The notes: a model not told the origin generated them from the letters alone. A stretch of DNA of 64,000 nucleotides from Streptomyces humicola (GCF_024436035.1 NZ_JANFNG010000005.1:186001-250000); one strand, 5' to 3'. Numbered from the stretch's first letter, positions 8,518-17,911 are shown. Made by a program: numbers and translations.

Positions 8518-9636
8518 TTGACCACCGTTTCTTCCTCCGTTTCGTCCGCCATCCCGTTTACGCTGACCAGGCTCGGCGTGGTGATGTCACCACTCACCGG
8601 TGAGCCGAACGAGGCCGAGGGCGTCCTCAACCCGGCCAGCGGCCGCACCCCGGATGGACGGCTGCACCTGCTGCCGCGCCTGGTGGCCGAGGGCAATGTC
8701 TCCCGTGTCGGCCTCGCCGAAGTGACCATCGAGAACGGCGTTCCCACGGGCGTTGAGCGCCGTGGCGTCGTGCTCGCCCCCGATGCAGGCTGGGAGCGCG
8801 GCAAGAACAACGCCGGAGTCGAGGACCCGCGCACCACGTGGATCCCGGCCCTGGGGCAGTACGTGATGTCGTATGTCGCCTACGGGCCGCTGGGCCCCAA
8901 GCCTGCCCTCGCCGTGTCGAAGAACCTCACCGACTGGCATCGCCTGGGCCCCATCCAGTTCACCTATCAGCACGACCTCGACACGGATCTGAATCTCTTT
9001 CCCAACAAGGACGTGGTGCACTTTCCCGAACCGGTGCCCGGCCCTGACGGGACGCCGTGCTATGCCATGCTGCACCGCCCGATGTGGGACCTGGGTTGGT
9101 TCCGGCCCGGCGAAGGCATCCACTTGCCGGCAGGGCTGGAGGACGAGCGCCCCGGCATCTGGATCTCCTACGTTCCCGTCGCCGAGGCCGAGCGGGACAT
9201 CACGGCCCTGACGCGGCCGCGTGACCACAAGCTGGTGGCACTCAGCGCCTACGAGTGGGAGGCGTTGAAGATCGGAGCCGGCCCGGCACCGATCCGCGTC
9301 GAGGAAGGCTGGCTCCTCATCCACCACGGCGTTTCCGGCTCCATCGAGGACCCGTTCCAGCAGAATCAGCGCGTCAGCTACGCCGCTGGTGCGATGATCC
9401 TGGATGCGGCCGACCCGTCCCGCGTCCTGGCTCGCACGGCCAAGCCGCTGATGGCCCCGGAGACCGAGGAGGAGCGTTCCGGCACGGTGCCGAACGTCGT
9501 TTTCCCCACCGCGATCGAGGAGATCGACGGCGTGCGGTACGTCTTCTATGGCATGGCCGACGCCCACATCGGCGTCGCCCGCCTCGACCGGGATGGAGAG
9601 ACTGGTCGCGGCGTTGTCCAGGGGCAGTCGGCATGA
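8518..9636 (+). CDS. GH130-family glycoside phosphorylase-like protein, copy 1
   Basis: A 372-aa five-bladed beta-propeller enzyme of glycoside hydrolase family 130, which mostly cleaves beta-mannosides by phosphorolysis. The core motif GVEDPR supplies the proton-donor Asp of the family. Other conserved parts are VLNPASGRTPDGRLHLLPR near the N terminus, NLFPNKDVVHFPEP, and LLIHHGVSG. No signal peptide, so it acts in the cytosol on imported sugar. The start is TTG, three bases after the permease stop; the GAAGGG inside the permease end serves as ribosome-binding site. It is about 85-90 percent identical by eye to the copy at 9777. The exact substrate (mannosyl-glucose, mannobiose or another beta-linked sugar) cannot be read from sequence. 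Confidence 0.88.
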   Translation: MTTVSSSVSSAIPFTLTRLGVVMSPLTGEPNEAEGVLNPASGRTPDGRLHLLPRLVAEGNVSRVGLAEVTIENGVPTGVERRGVVLAPDAGWERGKNNAGVEDPRTTWIPALGQYVMSYVAYGPLGPKPALAVSKNLTDWHRLGPIQFTYQHDLDTDLNLFPNKDVVHFPEPVPGPDGTPCYAMLHRPMWDLGWFRPGEGIHLPAGLEDERPGIWISYVPVAEAERDITALTRPRDHKLVALSAYEWEALKIGAGPAPIRVEEGWLLIHHGVSGSIEDPFQQNQRVSYAAGAMILDAADPSRVLARTAKPLMAPETEEERSGTVPNVVFPTAIEEIDGVRYVFYGMADAHIGVARLDRDGETGRGVVQGQSA

Positions 9637-9773
9637 CGCGGATTTCCTCGGATCCGGCAGTGCCCGGTGTGATCCTGGCCGGTGCCTGCGTGCCCGCCGC
9701 GCCGGCCGTCGTCCTGTTCCCGCTGTTCCAGCGATTCGCCTTCACCAACCTCGGCTCCGGCGTGAGGGGTTAG
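9633..9773 (+). pseudogene. remnant of the MalG-type permease C terminus left by duplication
   Basis: A 46-codon reading frame starting at an ATG that overlaps the stop of GH130 copy 1 (ATGA). From about residue 13 it reads GVILAGACVPAAPAVVLFPL and ends NLGSGVRG, a clear match to the real permease ending (GAILAGACVLAAPAVGLFLL, NLGSGVKG). It is therefore the 3' stub of the upstream permease gene carried along when the permease end plus GH130 gene were duplicated in tandem. Whether the stub is translated is unknown; it still supplies the ribosome-binding site and TTG context for GH130 copy 2. Confidence 0.75.
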
Positions 9774-9776
9774 ATC

Positions 9777-10868
9777 TTGACCACCATCGTTTCCTCCATC
9801 GTCCCTTACCGCCTCACCCGGCTCGGCGTGGTGATGGCACCCCTGGCCGGCGAGCCGTTCGAGGCCGAGGGTGTCCTCAACCCGGCCAGCGGCCGTACAC
9901 CGGATGGGCGGCTGCACCTGCTGCCACGTCTGGTGGCCAAGGGCAATGTCTCCCGTGTCGGCCTCGCCGAAGTCGTCTTCGAGGACGGCGTGCCCCGGGG
10001 CGTCGAGCGCCGGGGAGTCGTCCTGGAACCCGATGCGGGCTGGGAGCGCGGCAAGAACGGCGCTGGGGTTGAGGACCCGCGCGTCACGTGGATCGCGAGC
10101 CTGGGCCAGTACGTGATGTCGTACGTGGCCCACGGCCCGCTGGGCCCCAAGCCTGCCCTCGCAGTGTCGAAGAACCTCACCGACTGGCATCGCCTGGGCC
10201 CCATCCAGTTCACCTACCGGCACGACCTCGACACGGATTTGAACCTCTTCCCCAACAAGGACGTGGTGCACTTCCCCGAGCCGGTTCCCGGCCCTGACGG
10301 GACGCCGTGCTATGCCATGCTGCACCGTCCGATGTGGGACCTGGACTGGTTGCGCCCGGGCGAGGGCGTCCACCTGCCGGCTGGTGTGGACGACGAGCGG
10401 CCCGGCATCTGGATCTCCTACGTTCCGGTCGCGGAGGCCGAGCGGGACATCACCGCGCTGACGCGGCCGCGTGACCACAAGCTGGTGGCGCTCAGCGCCT
10501 ACGAGTGGGAGGCGCTGAAGATCGGCGCCGGCCCGGCACCGATCCGCGTTGATGAAGGGTGGCTGCTCATCCACCACGGGGTTTCCGGCTCCATCGAGGA
10601 TCCGTTCCAGCAAAACCAGCGCGTCAGGTACCGCGTGGGAGCGATGATCCTCGATGCGGCGGACCCGTCCCGCGTGATCGCCCGGTCAGCCGAGTCGCTG
10701 ATGGCCCCGGAGACCGAGGAGGAGCGCTCGGGCACGGTGCCGAACGTCGTCTTCCCCACCGCGATCGAGGAGATCGACGGCGTGCGCTACGTCTTCTACG
10801 GCATGGCCGACGCCCACATCGGCGTCGCCCGACTCGACCACAACGAGGTACGAGGGCAGCAGGTATGA
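9777..10868 (+). CDS. GH130-family glycoside phosphorylase-like protein, copy 2
   Basis: A 363-aa paralogue of the protein at 8518 with the same TTG start context (stop, ATC, TTG) and the same GVEDPR catalytic motif, NLFPNKDVVHFPEP and LLIHHGVSG. Differences are scattered (for example DWLRPGEGVHLPAGVDDERPG against GWFRPGEGIHLPAGLEDERPG), so the copies have diverged and both remain open. The stop overlaps the ATG of the dehydrogenase gene (ATGA). Retention of both copies suggests dosage or slightly different chain-length specificity; that is inference. Confidence 0.87.
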   Translation: MTTIVSSIVPYRLTRLGVVMAPLAGEPFEAEGVLNPASGRTPDGRLHLLPRLVAKGNVSRVGLAEVVFEDGVPRGVERRGVVLEPDAGWERGKNGAGVEDPRVTWIASLGQYVMSYVAHGPLGPKPALAVSKNLTDWHRLGPIQFTYRHDLDTDLNLFPNKDVVHFPEPVPGPDGTPCYAMLHRPMWDLDWLRPGEGVHLPAGVDDERPGIWISYVPVAEAERDITALTRPRDHKLVALSAYEWEALKIGAGPAPIRVDEGWLLIHHGVSGSIEDPFQQNQRVRYRVGAMILDAADPSRVIARSAESLMAPETEEERSGTVPNVVFPTAIEEIDGVRYVFYGMADAHIGVARLDHNEVRGQQV

Positions 10869-12076
10869 CGGATGGATTTGAGCCGACGCCAATCGGCCTG
10901 GGGCTGGTCGGCTGCGGCGCGTTCGGCGCGTACGTACTTGACGCCGTCGCCGACCTACCCGGCATACGGATCGCCGCCGTCGCCGATCCCGACGCGACAC
11001 GCCGAGACAGGCTCGCCCTCGCACACGGCGCCGCCGCGTGCGACGGAATCGAGGCGCTGTTGGCGAGGAACGATGTCGACGCGGTGGCCATCACCACCCC
11101 GCCCGCAACCCACGCGGCGATGGCCATCTCAGCGCTACGCGCGGGTAAGCACGTCTTCTGCGAGAAGCCCCTCGCTGTCACGGCAGCCCAGGCAGCCGAG
11201 GTACGAGCGGTGGCCGACGGTTCACCGGGGGTCCTCGTCGTCGACCATGTACTGCGCTACAACCCCATCCTGCGCATGCTGGAAAGACTGCGCGACGAAG
11301 GTCTGCTCGATGCCCCGCGCCGCTTCGCGTTCGAAAACGACGCATCGGACGAGGATCTCGGCCCAGACCACTGGTTTTGGGACCCTGCCCACAGCGGCGG
11401 CATCTTCCTTGAGCACGGAGTCCACTTCTTCGACGCCGCGCGGGCGCTGATGGGCAGCGAGCCGCAATCGGTCCAGGCCACAGCCGTGCGCCGGACTCCT
11501 GACGGGCCGGTGGACATCGTTGTCGCCACTGCGGTGCACCCCGGCGGGACGGTCGCCACCCACACCCACTCCTTCGCCCACGCGCACCGCTGCGAACGGC
11601 AGTTGATGCGCATCGACTACGGATTCGCAGAGGCCCGGGTGACCGGCTGGATCCCGACCTACGCGACCGTGACCGCATGGACCGATGACGCGGGAGCCGA
11701 CCGCTGGCAGCAGCTGCCCTCCCGCGCCGCCGAACTGCTGCACGTACCAGGACTCAACCCCCACGGCGAAGAACGCATCTGCGTCACGGTCCACCGGGAC
11801 GCCGGCACACCGCAGCCGTGTCGCGGGCGCGGTGTGGAGCGCATCGCCCCGCACCTGGTGGAGGCCGTCCTTGACCTCGGCGGGGAAGCGAGCAAGCAGC
11901 ACGTCTACGCAGGCAGCGTACGCGCCGCCTTCACGGACCTGTTGCTCTGCGCCCGCGACGGCAACACGCCGGTGGCCGACGCCTACGCCGGGCTGACTGC
12001 TGTGGCCGTCGCAGAGGCCGCAACCGAGGCGGTGGAAAGAGGGGCCGCGTTGCCCGTGGTCGTGCCGTCCGCATAG
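10865..12076 (+). CDS. Gfo/Idh/MocA-family NAD(P)-dependent sugar dehydrogenase
   Basis: A 403-aa oxidoreductase. The N-terminal Rossmann fold shows GLVGCGAFGAYVLDA and a nucleotide-binding Asp in VADPD; the catalytic EKPLAVT motif (Glu-Lys-Pro) is at about residue 100; the C-terminal half is the alpha/beta substrate domain. The ATG overlaps the GH130 copy 2 stop (ATGA), so it is translationally coupled to it. In a sugar-import locus it would oxidise or epimerise a sugar, or a sugar acid released by the GH130 enzymes; the substrate is unknown. The family is usually 330-390 aa, so this one is slightly long. Confidence 0.9.
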   Translation: MTDGFEPTPIGLGLVGCGAFGAYVLDAVADLPGIRIAAVADPDATRRDRLALAHGAAACDGIEALLARNDVDAVAITTPPATHAAMAISALRAGKHVFCEKPLAVTAAQAAEVRAVADGSPGVLVVDHVLRYNPILRMLERLRDEGLLDAPRRFAFENDASDEDLGPDHWFWDPAHSGGIFLEHGVHFFDAARALMGSEPQSVQATAVRRTPDGPVDIVVATAVHPGGTVATHTHSFAHAHRCERQLMRIDYGFAEARVTGWIPTYATVTAWTDDAGADRWQQLPSRAAELLHVPGLNPHGEERICVTVHRDAGTPQPCRGRGVERIAPHLVEAVLDLGGEASKQHVYAGSVRAAFTDLLLCARDGNTPVADAYAGLTAVAVAEAATEAVERGAALPVVVPSA

Positions 12077-12116
12077 GCCCACCCACTCACCTGCAGTCGG
12101 TTCCTCCTCGCCCCAT

Positions 12117-12144
12117 GGCCGGGCGGTCCCGGTACCGCCCGGCC
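12117..12144 (+). terminator. GC-rich hairpin after the sugar operon
   Basis: An 11-bp perfect inverted repeat (GGCCGGGCGGT and its complement) with a 6-nt loop, 41 bp after the dehydrogenase stop. There is no T tract, which is usual for actinomycete terminators. It probably closes the transporter/GH130 operon and separates it from the secreted enzyme gene. Confidence 0.6.
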
Positions 12145-12298
12145 ACCAGGCACTGCGGCGCGATACGTACGACGCACCGATCCCTGTCTGCAGCTCCAGT
12201 GAGCACACGTACAGCAAGGCACCAACCGGGCGTGGACCGCGCGGTCACCGCCTGGCCACGACCGTTCACATCGCAATCCACTCCACCAGGAGGTTGCC

Positions 12299-14335
12299 TT
12301 GAAACGCCCCAATCTCGCGCTGGCCGCAGGCGTCGCCGTGGCCGGTCTTCTGGCCCCGCTGAGCGTCGCCACTGCGGCGACTCCGTCGCCTGCTGCAAGC
12401 GCATCGCGCCAGGCCCCGCTGACCAACCTCGACCACCTTGACTTCCTGACCACACAGGTGGCGCCACCGTCCCAACCGGGCCACACCACCTACCAACTCG
12501 CCGGCCACCCCGACATCGGCGTGCTGTGGGTCTACGCCAACCACCAATCGAACGGCGGCTACCAGCGCACCGGCGGTGGCACCTACGATGCCTCCACCGA
12601 CACCTACGGCCAAGGAGCCTACGACGCCGACGACATCGCCAGAGCGGCGGTCGTCTACCTACGCCACTGGCAACAGTGGCAGGACACGCACAGCCGTGAC
12701 GAGGCCGAGGCGCTCCTGCGCGGACTGACCTACCTGCAGACATCCACTGGCCCCAACGCGGGCAACATCGTGTTGTGGATGCAGCCCGACGGTCGCCTCA
12801 ACCCCACCCCCACGCCCCCGGACAGCCCCAACCCCTCCGACACAGGACCGTCCTACTGGCTGGCTCGCACCATATGGGCGCTAGGCGAGGGATATAGCGA
12901 CTTCCGGAAGAGCGATCCCGGCTTCGCGAACTTCCTAGCTGGGCGACTGAACCTGGCCGTCGACGCACTCAACCGACAGGACCTCACCCACTACGGCAAG
13001 TACCAGACCGTCAACGGCGTCCGGCTGCCCGCGTGGCTGATCTCCGACGGTGCCGATGCCTCCTCAGAAGCCGTACTCGGGCTGACGGCTTACGTGGCCG
13101 CAGGCGGTAGCTCACCAGCCCGTACGGCACTTGTGCAATTGGCCGACGGCATCGCGGCAATGGGCGCCGGCAACGCCCGGACCTGGCCCTACGGCGCACT
13201 GCTGCCCTGGAGTCTGTCACCCTCGCAATGGCATGCCTGGGGCGATGAGATGGCTACCGCGCTCGCGCAGGCCTCCGGTGTCCTGCGCGATCCGGCATTG
13301 TTGCGGCCCGCGGTGGCCGATGCGGCGGTGTTCGCCCCCCACCTCCTCACCGCAACCGGACCCGACAACGGCTGGAGCCCCACCCCGGTCGACGGCTCCC
13401 AAATCGCCTACGGTGCAGACTCGGTCGTGCGCTCGCTGCTCGCTGTAGCCAACGCCACCCACAGCTCGGGGCTGCGCCAACTCGCGGGGGTTGCGGCCGG
13501 CTGGTTCTTCGGACAGAACCCGGCCGGAGTCCCGATGTACGACCCGGCCACCGGCGTGACCTTCGACGGCGTGGCATCCAACGCCACGGTGAATCAGAAC
13601 TCGGGAGCCGAATCCACCATCCACGGCCTGCTCACCATGGAGGCCCTGGACGCAGCACCCGACGTAGCCAACACAGCCCGCTCCGCCGCGCACATCGCAC
13701 GGCGAGAAGGGCAGCAGACCATCGAGGCGAACCAGGCGACACTCTCAGGTGGAGCACGGGCGGTCGAACCCCCCTCGCCCTGGACGGGCGAGGCCCAGTG
13801 GAGCAGCACCACGTACGTGAGCTCTCCGGCCGGAAGCCGGCTCACCTGGCAGGTCCCCGCCTCTGACCAACCCAGGATGGTGCAGCCCGTCGCGTATCTG
13901 GTCGACGGCGGCGCGGCACAGACGGTATTCACCTCCAGCAACACCCGCCTCGGCACCCTCCACTACGGGTCGGGTGGCGCCCAAGGTGCCTCGGCCGCGC
14001 CCGGTGCGCTCCTGCCCGTCACCTTGCCGGCACCGTTGCCCGCCAGTGCCAGGTCCATCACCGGCATGACAGCGGGCGGAACGGGGCTGCTCGACTCACT
14101 GCTTCTGACGCCGCTGGTCTCGCAACTGATAACCACCGGGGACGGCCACACCGTCGCCCTGCTGAGCAGCGTGGCTACCACGCGCCGCACGTGCGACATC
14201 GCCGTTCCGGGAACAGGTCAAGCCGTCGCTGTCAGCTATGACCAGTACGGCATCGCCCGCGAGAGGAGCGTGACCTCCTTCGGCCGGGCAAACGCCACGA
14301 TCCTTCCTGGCGGCTTCACTCTCGTCACGCGCTGA
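12299..14335 (+). CDS. secreted (alpha/alpha)6-barrel glycosidase-like protein
   Basis: A 678-aa exported protein. TTG start with an AGGAGG ribosome-binding site; Sec signal peptide MKRPNLALAAGVAVAGLLAP followed by an Ala-rich cleavage region ending near ATA. The first 400 or so residues are rich in Trp, Asp and Gly/Asn motifs (GVLWVYANHQSNGGYQRTGG, YDADDIARAAVVYLRHW, WFFGQNPAGVPMYDPATG, NQNSGAESTIHGLLTM) that suggest a six-hairpin glycosidase fold; the last 200 or so residues look beta-rich, like a C-terminal accessory domain. I cannot assign a GH family. Its position between sugar-import genes and another GH130-like gene suggests extracellular release of the oligosaccharide that the ABC importer takes up. 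Confidence 0.8.
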   Translation: MKRPNLALAAGVAVAGLLAPLSVATAATPSPAASASRQAPLTNLDHLDFLTTQVAPPSQPGHTTYQLAGHPDIGVLWVYANHQSNGGYQRTGGGTYDASTDTYGQGAYDADDIARAAVVYLRHWQQWQDTHSRDEAEALLRGLTYLQTSTGPNAGNIVLWMQPDGRLNPTPTPPDSPNPSDTGPSYWLARTIWALGEGYSDFRKSDPGFANFLAGRLNLAVDALNRQDLTHYGKYQTVNGVRLPAWLISDGADASSEAVLGLTAYVAAGGSSPARTALVQLADGIAAMGAGNARTWPYGALLPWSLSPSQWHAWGDEMATALAQASGVLRDPALLRPAVADAAVFAPHLLTATGPDNGWSPTPVDGSQIAYGADSVVRSLLAVANATHSSGLRQLAGVAAGWFFGQNPAGVPMYDPATGVTFDGVASNATVNQNSGAESTIHGLLTMEALDAAPDVANTARSAAHIARREGQQTIEANQATLSGGARAVEPPSPWTGEAQWSSTTYVSSPAGSRLTWQVPASDQPRMVQPVAYLVDGGAAQTVFTSSNTRLGTLHYGSGGAQGASAAPGALLPVTLPAPLPASARSITGMTAGGTGLLDSLLLTPLVSQLITTGDGHTVALLSSVATTRRTCDIAVPGTGQAVAVSYDQYGIARERSVTSFGRANATILPGGFTLVTR

Positions 14336-14453
14336 CAGCGAAGACACCAGCCAGGTCTATACGACCGTGCGGTCCACAGCCCCGCCGCGCCACGGACCGC
14401 ACGGCGCAACCTTCGCCGACCGACACCCGGCGTCTCACAGGATCGAGAAGATC

Positions 14454-15509
14454 GTGATACCCCTTACCCGCGGTGAGCTCGCCGCCGACTATCACAAAGC
14501 AGTCACCCTCAACAAACGTCACCACCCCCAGGACTACTTCTCGGCCACCTACGAACAGACCCCCGACTGGAGCATCGGACCGTTCCGACGAGACGCCTCG
14601 CTGACGTTCACTCCCGGCAGGCCATGGCCCGATCCGACCAACATCGGGTGGACGGCTTCGGCAATCTTCAACCCATCGTTGATCGAACACAACGGCCGGC
14701 TCGTGGTGTTCTACCGGGCGACGCCGAGCATGGAATCCACCGCGAGCCGGATCGGGATGGCTGTGCACGATCCAGTCACAGGCTGGACCGACAGCCCGGA
14801 CAACCCCCTCATCTACCCCACCCAGAACAACGAACTGTACGGCTGTGAAGACCCGAAGATCTATCGTGCGGACGGACGGTATTTCCTCTTCTACAACGCT
14901 GTCTTTCCTATAGATCCCGACGACGCCAGCCGCTTCCCCTCCCCCAACTATCAGATCGAGGACGTCGGGTGCGATATCAACGTGGCGATTTCCGATGACT
15001 TGGTCAGCTGGACAAAACTCGGGCCGATCGTCCCGCACGACGTGTCCAGGTTGTGGTGCAAGGGTGCGGTCATCCCTCGCGACCCGAACGGCAACGCTGT
15101 CCGCATCGGTGGCGAATTCCTCATGTATGTGTCCGAGGGATGCAACGGAATCCAACACGTCGGCCGATCAGACGACCTGATCCACTGGAGATTCGAAGAA
15201 CACTCCTACCTGGACCTCAGCCAGCTCGAGGGAACCCTGTACGAGGTGGCATGCGCTGCGGCGGCCTTCGACGACCAAGAGCACATCGTCCTCGACCTCT
15301 TCTACAACGCAAGCGCGGAAAAAAGAGCCGCAGCCCAGGCCCTCTACCACCAAGACAGCCCGTACACGCAAATCGCCCTGAACAAAGGCGGGACTCTGTC
15401 TTGGGGCGGTCTACTCCAACACCGCGGAACATGGCTCTTCGCCCAGGGGTGGGATGCACCCAACGGAACTCGAGAACTCTCCTTCTATCGCAGCGCACCG
15501 TGTCGTTAG
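14454..15509 (+). CDS. GH130-like beta-propeller glycosidase/phosphorylase
   Basis: A protein of about 351 aa distantly related to the two upstream GH130 proteins. It has the equivalent acid motif YGCEDPK, an N-terminal blade with AIFNPSLIEHNGRLVVFYRA, and SDDLVSWTKLGPI. No signal peptide. The start is uncertain: GTG at 14454 begins where plausible protein starts (IPLTRGELAADYHKA); a GTG at 14367 would add 29 Pro/His/Arg-rich residues. It follows the secreted enzyme by about 118 nt and probably belongs to the same sugar pathway. The exact activity cannot be named. Confidence 0.8.
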   Translation: MIPLTRGELAADYHKAVTLNKRHHPQDYFSATYEQTPDWSIGPFRRDASLTFTPGRPWPDPTNIGWTASAIFNPSLIEHNGRLVVFYRATPSMESTASRIGMAVHDPVTGWTDSPDNPLIYPTQNNELYGCEDPKIYRADGRYFLFYNAVFPIDPDDASRFPSPNYQIEDVGCDINVAISDDLVSWTKLGPIVPHDVSRLWCKGAVIPRDPNGNAVRIGGEFLMYVSEGCNGIQHVGRSDDLIHWRFEEHSYLDLSQLEGTLYEVACAAAAFDDQEHIVLDLFYNASAEKRAAAQALYHQDSPYTQIALNKGGTLSWGGLLQHRGTWLFAQGWDAPNGTRELSFYRSAPCR

Positions 15510-15670
15510 AGGAGAGCGCCAACTCGCCAAGAGCAGGGCGTGGTTCACCCTGAGCAACCGGGCATCCCCAGAAGGAGTTGGGCTGAAGTCGTGCCCGATT
15601 GAGTACACCACCCTCCGGCTCTCCCGCCGCGGACAGAAACCAAAACCGGCACGGAAGGCAGACAACCCTG

Positions 15671-16678
15671 ATGAAACTCCGCACCCCCTACCAGCCCGGT
15701 GACGACCGCTATGAGTCGATGGAATACCGCCGGGCGGGACGCAGCGGCCTGAAGCTCCCGGCCCTTTCGCTGGGATTGTGGCACAACTTCGGCGACGACC
15801 GACCGTTGGAGACGCAGCGCGCCATCCTGCGCCGCGCCTTCGACCTGGGCATCACCCACTTCGACCTCGCCAACAATTACGGCCCGCCCTACGGGGCCGC
15901 GGAGGCCAACTTCGGGGTCCTGCTGGACCAGGATTTCCGCCCTTACCGGGACGAGCTGGTGATCTCCACCAAGGCCGGCTACGACATGTGGCCCGGCCCG
16001 TACGGCGAGTGGGGATCACGCAAATACCTGCTGGCCAGCCTGGATCAGTCGCTGCGCCGGATGGGCCTGGAGTACGTGGACATCTTCTACTCACACCGCT
16101 TCGACCCCCACACCCCCCTGGAGGAGACGATGGGGGCACTCGCCACCATCGTCCAGCAGGGCAAGGCGCTATATGTGGGCCTCTCCTCCTACACCGCCGA
16201 GCAGACACGGCAGGCGGCCAAGTTGCTACGCCAAATGGGAGTGCCAGCGCTGATTCACCAGCCGTCGTACTCGATGTTGAACCGGTGGATCGAGGACGAC
16301 GGCCTGCTCGACGTCCTCGAGGCCGAGGGCATGGGGTGCATCGCGTTCTCCCCACTCGCGCAGGGGCTACTCACCGACCGCTACCTGGGCGGTATCCCGG
16401 GCGGCTCCCGGGCAGCACGGGGTACCTCACTCGACCCCAAGCAGCTCACCGACGAGATGCTGACCCGGCTGCGCGGCCTGGATGCGATAGCGCGTCGCCG
16501 AGGCCAGACGCTCGCCCAGTTGGCACTCGTCTGGGTGCTGCGCGATCCGCGGATGACCGCCGCGCTGATCGGCGCCTCCAGCGTCGCCCAGCTGGAGGCG
16601 AACGTCGCGGCCATCGGTGGTCTGCCGCTCAGCGAGGACGAGCTGATCGAGATCGACGTCTTCGTCACGCCGCGGTGA
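15671..16678 (+). CDS. aldo/keto reductase (L-glyceraldehyde 3-phosphate reductase, YghZ type)
   Basis: A 335-aa TIM-barrel NADPH-dependent reductase. The catalytic tetrad region is visible: FDLANNYGPPYG (Asp, Tyr), VISTKAGY (Lys) and DIFYSHRFDP (His). The length and the N-terminal YRRAGRSGLKLPALSLGLW fit the YghZ/Gpr subgroup. ATG at 15671 is chosen because homology begins there; the frame stays open to 15599. The 161-bp gap upstream (15510-15670) shows no other gene. It may detoxify or reduce an aldehyde from the sugar pathway; this link rests on position only. Confidence 0.9.
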   Translation: MKLRTPYQPGDDRYESMEYRRAGRSGLKLPALSLGLWHNFGDDRPLETQRAILRRAFDLGITHFDLANNYGPPYGAAEANFGVLLDQDFRPYRDELVISTKAGYDMWPGPYGEWGSRKYLLASLDQSLRRMGLEYVDIFYSHRFDPHTPLEETMGALATIVQQGKALYVGLSSYTAEQTRQAAKLLRQMGVPALIHQPSYSMLNRWIEDDGLLDVLEAEGMGCIAFSPLAQGLLTDRYLGGIPGGSRAARGTSLDPKQLTDEMLTRLRGLDAIARRRGQTLAQLALVWVLRDPRMTAALIGASSVAQLEANVAAIGGLPLSEDELIEIDVFVTPR

Positions 16679-16971
16679 GCCGGCAGCTCACGGCGCCCTT
16701 ACCCATCCGCCCTCATGTCCTCGCCCCGCCCTCCGCCTCGCCCCCCAATTAGCGATGGGCGGCAGTAACACGGCGATCGAGTCTGAGTTGTGTATGAGCG
16801 TGTCGCCGCGCACCGGGTCGTCGTCGCTGTGATCTTCTGCGTACCAATCCGAGCAGTCAGGACCGGTTACAGACAGTTTCCAATCTTGCGGGTCCATGGC
16901 ACGACATGCAACCGGAATTGATCGTTCGCATGCGGCCTCGTGCAGTGCAACGGCTCTGGGTCACCAGAGGC
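16679..16971. other. gap with no confident gene
   Basis: A minus-strand frame at 16688-16897 (69 codons, beginning MDPQDWKLSVTGPDC) has protein-like composition, but no ribosome-binding site and no recognised family. I would not annotate it as a gene. Confidence 0.3.
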
Positions 16972-17270
16972 TCAGCGGGCGGTGTGGCCGCCCTCGATGA
17001 CGATGTCGGTTCCGGTGATGGCGGCGGCGTGGGGCGAGCATAGAAAGGCGACGGTCTCGGCGACCTCTTCCGGCTCGACCAGTCGCTTGACTGCCGTGCC
17101 CTCCAGCATCACGGTGGCCAGGACTTGATCCTCGCTGATGCCGTGGGCGCGGGCCTGGTCGGCGATCTGGCCCCCGACGAGCGGGGTGCGCACGTAGCCG
17201 GGGTTGACGCAGTTGGAGGTCACCCCGTGCGGCCCGCATTCCAGGGCGACGACCTTCGACAGTGCGGGTG
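16972..17270 (-). pseudogene. 3-hydroxybutyrate-dehydrogenase-like SDR, N-terminal half missing
   Basis: About 100 codons of the C-terminal half of an SDR: SKVVALECGPHGVTSNCVNP, GYVRTPLVGGQIADQARAHG, KRLVEPEEVAETVAFLCSP, and ITGTDIVIEGGHTAR ending at the normal stop. The pattern matches D-3-hydroxybutyrate dehydrogenases. The Rossmann half and the catalytic Tyr-Lys are absent; homology stops near 17270 where sequence leading into a transposase remnant begins. The gene was decapitated by a mobile element. Confidence 0.75.
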
Positions 17271-17381
17271 CCGATAAATCATCCGGCCAGGTGAGAGTCT
17301 TGATCGTCGATCTTGGGTGGTATTCGCCGCCCGCCCTGCTATCTTCACCTGCGCACCGTGAGGACGGCATGATGACCGGTT

Positions 17382-17700
17382 GTGCTGATGCGCTTCGCCT
17401 ACCTCGCCGCGACAACCACCGTCTCGCTCCTGCGCCTGTTGCCGATGAGTGACCGAGACAAGGACCTCGAGATCATTGCGCTGCGGCACCAGCTGATGGT
17501 CTTGCAACGCCAGGTCGGCAAGCCCGCGTTCACTGGTACCGACCGCCTCATCCTCGCCGGCCTGCTCCACCATCTCCCGAGAGAGAAGCTGCGCAACCTC
17601 CTGCTGCTGGTCCGCCCCGGAAACGGGCGTGCGCTGGCACCGCGATCTGCTCGTGCAGCGACACGCCGCGACCTGCGTGCCGAAGCGTCGCGGACGCCCG
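17382..17700 (+). pseudogene. integrase-type transposase, N-terminal remnant with frameshift
   Basis: Starts MLMRFAYLAATTTVSLLRLL followed by PMSDRDKDLEIIALRHQLMV, the standard beginning of actinobacterial IS3/IS481-like integrase transposases. After LLLLVRP the frame shifts; the expected continuation (ETGVRWHRDLLVQRHAATC, then VPKRRGRP) is in the next frame and ends at a stop. The DDE catalytic domain is missing. The 110 bp before it (17271-17381) probably is the left end of the same element. Confidence 0.75.
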
Positions 17701-17911
17701 TGACGATTGCCAGCACCTGGGACCTACCCCAGGTACCGACGGGGGCGGAGGACCCGCCCCTCATCGCATCAATCCACGTCCGGCCGGCGAGACCGCTCCG
17801 GAGCGACACCCGCCTGCAGCTACCCCCGTTATGTTCTTCGCGGTCCTGCAAGAGGGCCGCTGGCCTCCGGGCCCGGCATGACTGTTCCCCCCTGTCGAAC
17901 GCATGACCTGG

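Larger units (their letters stand above)
8401..10868 (+). repeat. tandem duplication of permease 3' end plus GH130 gene
   Basis: Two direct copies: about 8401-9636 and 9663-10868. Copy 1 begins inside the permease gene; copy 2 begins with a permease stub. The offset is 1259-1262 bp, with one codon lost in the stub. Both copies share the unusual junction of permease stop, ATC and TTG start. Confidence 0.75.
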
